From NCBI GenBank assembly GCA_020072905.1, contig JAIQGB010000010.1, positions 1 through 38,769 on the forward strand: DNA of 38,769 bases. Reading direction: 5' to 3'. Shown piece after piece: positions 35,362 to 38,769 of this stretch. The notes beneath the pieces were generated by a model. That model ran no database searches. It was not told the DNA's origin and saw only the letters and a program-made list of their open reading frames with translations. Each line of letters begins with the position of its first letter. The stretch's first letter is position 1. A program made the translations under genes and the position numbers. This DNA comes from Terriglobia bacterium (lineage in GTDB: Bacteria; Acidobacteriota; Terriglobia; UBA7540).

Positions 35362-38145
35362 ATGCGCTGCAGGTTCCCGACTGTCGCTTTGGCATGCATT
35401 TTTATCTCGACTGGCAGCCTGCGGGCTGCGGATTCCAGCGCCAAGCCGCGCCCTCGGCTGCAAGCGCCGGCCGGCAGCCGCCCCGTGAAGATCGATCCAA
35501 CGGGAGAGACGGTCCTGCCCAATGGCCGCCTGATCACGCCCTTGGGCAAGCACATCAAAGTGGCGCCGCACCCCTATGGCCTTGCGCTCAGCCCCGACGG
35601 CAAGACGCTGGTCACCGCCAACAGCGGCACCAGCCCGTTCTCGTTCTCGGTCATCAACGAACTCGAAAGCGCCGAGCCGAAAGTGCTGCAGGTCCCGCCC
35701 GGCGCAAAGCCTTCCACCGACGATGATGACCCGGAGCTCGAGAGCGTGTTTTTGGGCGTTGCCATCGCCCCGGACAACCGCACGCTCTATCTTTCCGAGG
35801 GCGACAACGGCCGGGTGGGAATTTTCGACCTGACGACGCGAGGGCGGCTGGATTCGCTGAGCATTGACGGCTCGTTCCAGGGGAAAACCTACAAGAACAG
35901 CCTGCCCGGCGAACTCGAGCTTTCGCCCGACGGCGGGCGATTGTATGTCCTCGACCTTGCACACTTCCGCATGGTGGTCATCGACACAAGCTCGAAGCAG
36001 ATCGTCGCCAGCGTTCCCGTAGGCCGCATGCCGTTTGGCCTCGCCGTCTCGCCGGACGGGAAGCGCGTTTACGTCTCAAACGTCGGCATGTTCGAGTACT
36101 CGCTGGTCCCCGGCTACGATTCCGAGAATGTCCGCGACACAGGCCTCGATTTTCCTCCTTTCGGCTTTCCCTCCAAGGAGGCTACGGAGGGAACGATCGT
36201 CAACGGCAAGAAGATTCCCGGCCTGGGCGATCCCAACGTGCCGGAGTCGAACTCCGTCTTTGTGATTGACGTTTCGGATGCGGCCAATCCGCGCGTGACC
36301 GCCAGGATTCGAACTGGGATTCCCATCGGCGCGCAATCGGTGGGCGGATCGAGCCCCGGGGCGGTGGTGGCGGGGCGCAAGAAGTTCTATGTCAGCAATG
36401 CGGCACAAGACAGCATCACGATTCTGGATGCGCGCTCGAACCGGGTGGAGAATACCCTCGTGCTCGAACCCGCCGAATCCGTGCGCGGCCTCCGTGGTGT
36501 CCTCCCCTTCGGCATGGCGCTCAGTCCCGATGAGAAGACGCTGTATGTCGCGTGCGCGGGGATCAACGCCGTCGCCGTCATCGACGCACGGAAAGATAAA
36601 GTGCTGGGATACCTTTCGACAGCATGGTTCCCAGCTCGGGTCGCTATCAGTTCCGATGGCATGGTGCTCTACGTCGCGAGTGCCAAAGGCTTCGGTGCCG
36701 GACCCAATGGTGGGCCAGACTTCCATGCCGGCCCGGAAGGAACCTACATCGGTGACATCACGAAGGGAGTCGTGTCCATCATCAGTACGTCCGACGCGCG
36801 GCGCCTAAAGGAAACGACCGCGGAAGTTCTGCGCAACAACGGCTTCACATCCGGAGGTGCTGGTGCTCAACGGAATCCCGATTCTTCGGCCTCACCTTCC
36901 GGTCGGCCCAGTGGGGAGATACGGCACTTGGTCTTCGTCGTGAAAGAAAACCGCACGTTCGATGAAGTATTCGGAGACATGGCTGCAAGCGACAAGGAGA
37001 TCATCGGCGAGCCCAGCCTGGCGCGATGGGGCGAAGACGCGACGGTGAAAGAGAAAGACCAGCCCACGGTCGAGGACGCGCGCGTCACGCCCAACCATCA
37101 TGCGCTGGCGCGGAGCTTCGCCTTCAGTGACGACTTTTATGTCGATTCGGACGTTTCGATGGACGGCCATCACTGGCTGGTAGGGAATTATCCCAACGAG
37201 CTCCTGGAAAGCGCCTGGCCGGCTCAGTATGGCAAGAAGCTTCATTTCATCGCCGACCCCAAGGCGCCGGGCCGGGTGGGAGGGGTGTCCTATAATCCCT
37301 GGCCGGAAACCTTCCTCGAGGCGGGCTCGCTCTGGGAGCATCTGGCCCGGCATGGGATCACCTTCCGCAACTACGGCGAGGGCGTTTCGATGTCGGGGAG
37401 TGAAGACGGCCCCGGCCTGATGCCGACGGGCGTCCGCGAGGGCGTCAACATTCCCTTGTCTCAGGCCCTTTTCGAGAATACCTCCCGGAGCTACGCCAGC
37501 TTCAACACCAACATCTCCGACCAGTACCGCTTCGAGCAGTTCAAGCGGGAGTTTGACCTGCGCTATGCCAGCGGCAAAGAGCCGCTGCCGCAGTTCATCT
37601 ACATTTGGCTGCCCAACGACCACACGGCTGGGCCGCGACCGGAAGACGGCTACGCCTACCACGCCTCGTACGTCGCGGATAACGATTTGGCGCTGGGCAA
37701 GCTGGTCGAACTGTTTTCGCATAGTCCCTTTTGGAAAGACATGGCTATCTTCGTCACCGAAGACGACGCCCAGGACGGCCGCGACCATGTGGACGCCCAT
37801 CGCAGTCTGCTCCTCGTCATCAGCCCTTACGCGCGGCGTGGCGTCTCGCACGTCCACACGAGCATGGCGAGCATCCTGAAAACCTTCTTCTTGATCTTCG
37901 GCATGTCGCCGCTCAACCAGTACGACGCGGCCGCCACGGACCTCTCCGACATGTTCGCCGACCAGCCGGACTTCACGCCCTACAGGGCGTTACCCTCGGA
38001 CACGCGCGTCTTTGACCCGGCGAAACTTCGTGAGCCCGGATTGGAAATGCACGCCGGGCCACGACAGGGCTCGGAACCTCTTGATGATCCCGCCACCATC
38101 CGCCGCCGCATGCGCGAGCAGACGGGAAGTAATGAGCAAGATTGA
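35362..38145 (+). CDS. Secreted beta-propeller / phosphoesterase fusion
   Basis: A 927-residue exported protein with a signal peptide (residues ~1-22, VALACIFISTGSLRAAD). Residues ~65-480 form a YVTN-type seven-bladed propeller with repeated GLALSPDGKTL, ELSPDGGRLYV, GLAVSPDGKRVYV and GMALSPDEKTLYV blades. The C-terminal half is a phosphoesterase/phospholipase C-type domain: LVFVVKENRTFDEVFGDM, TPNHHALARSFAFSDDFYVD, DGHHWLVGNYPNE and a late VTEDDAQDGRDHVDAHRSLLLVISPYARRG, all with metal-binding His/Asp. The fusion suggests substrate capture by the propeller and hydrolysis of a phosphoester outside the cytoplasm. The reaction is not known. Confidence 0.92.
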   Translation: MRCRFPTVALACIFISTGSLRAADSSAKPRPRLQAPAGSRPVKIDPTGETVLPNGRLITPLGKHIKVAPHPYGLALSPDGKTLVTANSGTSPFSFSVINELESAEPKVLQVPPGAKPSTDDDDPELESVFLGVAIAPDNRTLYLSEGDNGRVGIFDLTTRGRLDSLSIDGSFQGKTYKNSLPGELELSPDGGRLYVLDLAHFRMVVIDTSSKQIVASVPVGRMPFGLAVSPDGKRVYVSNVGMFEYSLVPGYDSENVRDTGLDFPPFGFPSKEATEGTIVNGKKIPGLGDPNVPESNSVFVIDVSDAANPRVTARIRTGIPIGAQSVGGSSPGAVVAGRKKFYVSNAAQDSITILDARSNRVENTLVLEPAESVRGLRGVLPFGMALSPDEKTLYVACAGINAVAVIDARKDKVLGYLSTAWFPARVAISSDGMVLYVASAKGFGAGPNGGPDFHAGPEGTYIGDITKGVVSIISTSDARRLKETTAEVLRNNGFTSGGAGAQRNPDSSASPSGRPSGEIRHLVFVVKENRTFDEVFGDMAASDKEIIGEPSLARWGEDATVKEKDQPTVEDARVTPNHHALARSFAFSDDFYVDSDVSMDGHHWLVGNYPNELLESAWPAQYGKKLHFIADPKAPGRVGGVSYNPWPETFLEAGSLWEHLARHGITFRNYGEGVSMSGSEDGPGLMPTGVREGVNIPLSQALFENTSRSYASFNTNISDQYRFEQFKREFDLRYASGKEPLPQFIYIWLPNDHTAGPRPEDGYAYHASYVADNDLALGKLVELFSHSPFWKDMAIFVTEDDAQDGRDHVDAHRSLLLVISPYARRGVSHVHTSMASILKTFFLIFGMSPLNQYDAAATDLSDMFADQPDFTPYRALPSDTRVFDPAKLREPGLEMHAGPRQGSEPLDDPATIRRRMREQTGSNEQD

Positions 38146-38199
38146 GTGAGGAGCGGCAACGAATACCCCACCTGCCGGGGCAAGCCGCCGGAATATTCT

Positions 38200-38215
38200 T
38201 CGCTTGAGGAAGCGA
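38200..38215 (+). promoter_or_regulatory. Hairpin presenting the Shine-Dalgarno of the last gene
   Basis: TCGCTT (38200-38205) and AAGCGA (38210-38215) form a perfect 6-bp stem with GAGG, the ribosome site, as the loop. It ends 1 nt before ATG 38217. It could limit or present the ribosome site. Confidence 0.35.
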
Positions 38216-38216
38216 C

Positions 38217-38769
38217 ATGGATCCGAAGACCAATAGTATGAGCACGGGCATATACCAGATTAAGGCGACCCTGAAAGGTAGCCGTCCGCCCGTCTGGAGA
38301 AGATTTCAGGTCCCCGCCGATATCACATTGCGCAGACTCCACTTGGTCCTGCAGACCGTGATGGGCTGGACTGGGTACCATCTGCACATGTTCATCATCG
38401 ACGGCCTGGAGTACGGGGAGCCGGATGAAGATGACTTCGCTCCTCTCGAAGATGAATCGAGAGCGCGCTTAGGACGCGTCGTCCAGTGCGAGAAGACCCG
38501 TTTCGCGTACACCTACGACTTCGGGGACGGCTGGGACCATTCGCTGCTTGTGGAGAAAATCATTCCCCTGCAAGAAGGGGCAATATACCCCATCTGCCTG
38601 GCCGGAGCGCGTGCCTGTCCGCCCGAGGATTGCGGGGGGATCGACGGTTATGCGGAGTTGCTCCAAGCGCTCCAGAATCCGAATCACGAGCGACACAGCG
38701 AATTGCGGCATTGGCTGGGTGACAGCTTCGATACGGGAGCCTTCGATCTGCCCGAAGTGAACCAGGCAC
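38217..38769 (+). CDS. pRiA4b ORF-3-like family protein, partial (3' end outside window)
   Basis: The track lacks this ORF because no stop lies in the window; I translated it by hand from ATG 38217. The product begins MDPKTNSMSTGIYQIKATL and holds the blocks typical of plasmid pRiA4b ORF-3-like proteins: RPPVWRRFQVPADITLRRLH, VMGWTGYHLHMF, TYDFGDGWDHSLLVEKI, the Cys-containing CLAGARACPPEDCGGIDGYAEL, and W-G-D…FD…VN near the right edge. The frame stays open for at least 184 codons. The family is widespread on plasmids and chromosomes with no fixed biochemical role. A hairpin encloses its ribosome site. Confidence 0.88.
   Translation, partial: MDPKTNSMSTGIYQIKATLKGSRPPVWRRFQVPADITLRRLHLVLQTVMGWTGYHLHMFIIDGLEYGEPDEDDFAPLEDESRARLGRVVQCEKTRFAYTYDFGDGWDHSLLVEKIIPLQEGAIYPICLAGARACPPEDCGGIDGYAELLQALQNPNHERHSELRHWLGDSFDTGAFDLPEVNQA

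Overview
This is a GC-rich bacterial chromosome segment built around the replication-initiation locus: dnaA, a DnaA-box intergenic region (putative oriC), dnaN, gyrB, gyrA, with recF absent. The gene families point to an Acidobacteriota-like soil or sediment bacterium: a large carboxypeptidase-regulatory/TonB-dependent receptor of the Oar type, a multiheme cytochrome joined to TPR and CRTAC1/FG-GAP modules, a beta-propeller/phosphoesterase fusion, and many scattered intergenic mini-repeats. This assignment is inferred from gene content; no RNA gene is present to confirm it.

Layout. 1-7148 (minus): a membrane pentaheme cytochrome/TPR gene that runs into a CRTAC1 module in another frame, then a TonB-dependent receptor. 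7149-8919 (minus): a ROK protein and a CYTH protein. 9107-15732 (plus): Tat-exported aldo/keto reductase, endonuclease V, pyrR, a BamE-like secreted protein, two small Cys-rich proteins, an exported DUF711 protein, and a SpoIIE-type phosphatase with a coupled membrane protein. 15776-16817 (minus): msrA and a DinB-like protein. 16835-26006 (plus): an AIR-synthase-like protein, dnaA, oriC, dnaN, gyrB, gyrA. 26115-27913 (plus): larE and a ChbG/YdjC-like deacetylase. 27992-30863 (minus): an HDAC-like deacetylase and glmS. 31073-31804 (plus): an SDR. 31819-35208 (minus): a VapBC-type toxin-antitoxin pair, a secreted small protein, an Obg/DRG-like GTPase and an enolase-superfamily enzyme. 35362-38769 (plus): the beta-propeller/phosphoesterase and a partial pRiA4b ORF-3-like gene missing from the ORF track.

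The most striking points are departures from conserved housekeeping sequences. GlmS begins Met-Ser-Gly instead of Met-Cys-Gly, so the glutaminase nucleophile is Ser. gyrA carries an out-of-frame internal deletion of roughly 70 nt that removes the recognition-helix/quinolone-resistance region. The cytochrome/TPR gene loses frame at a TTCTGCC-type repeat tract. Each could be real biology or an assembly error, and read-level checks would decide.

Regulatory structure is readable in several places: a consensus promoter and long structured leader for dnaA, an alternating purine-pyrimidine tract beside the DnaA boxes, a hairpin terminator before gyrB that excludes the longest gyrB start, a repeated extended -10 motif (TGCTATAAT-like) before pyrR, dnaN, glmS and the phosphoesterase gene, and a palindromic operator over the -35 of an apparently leaderless antitoxin promoter.
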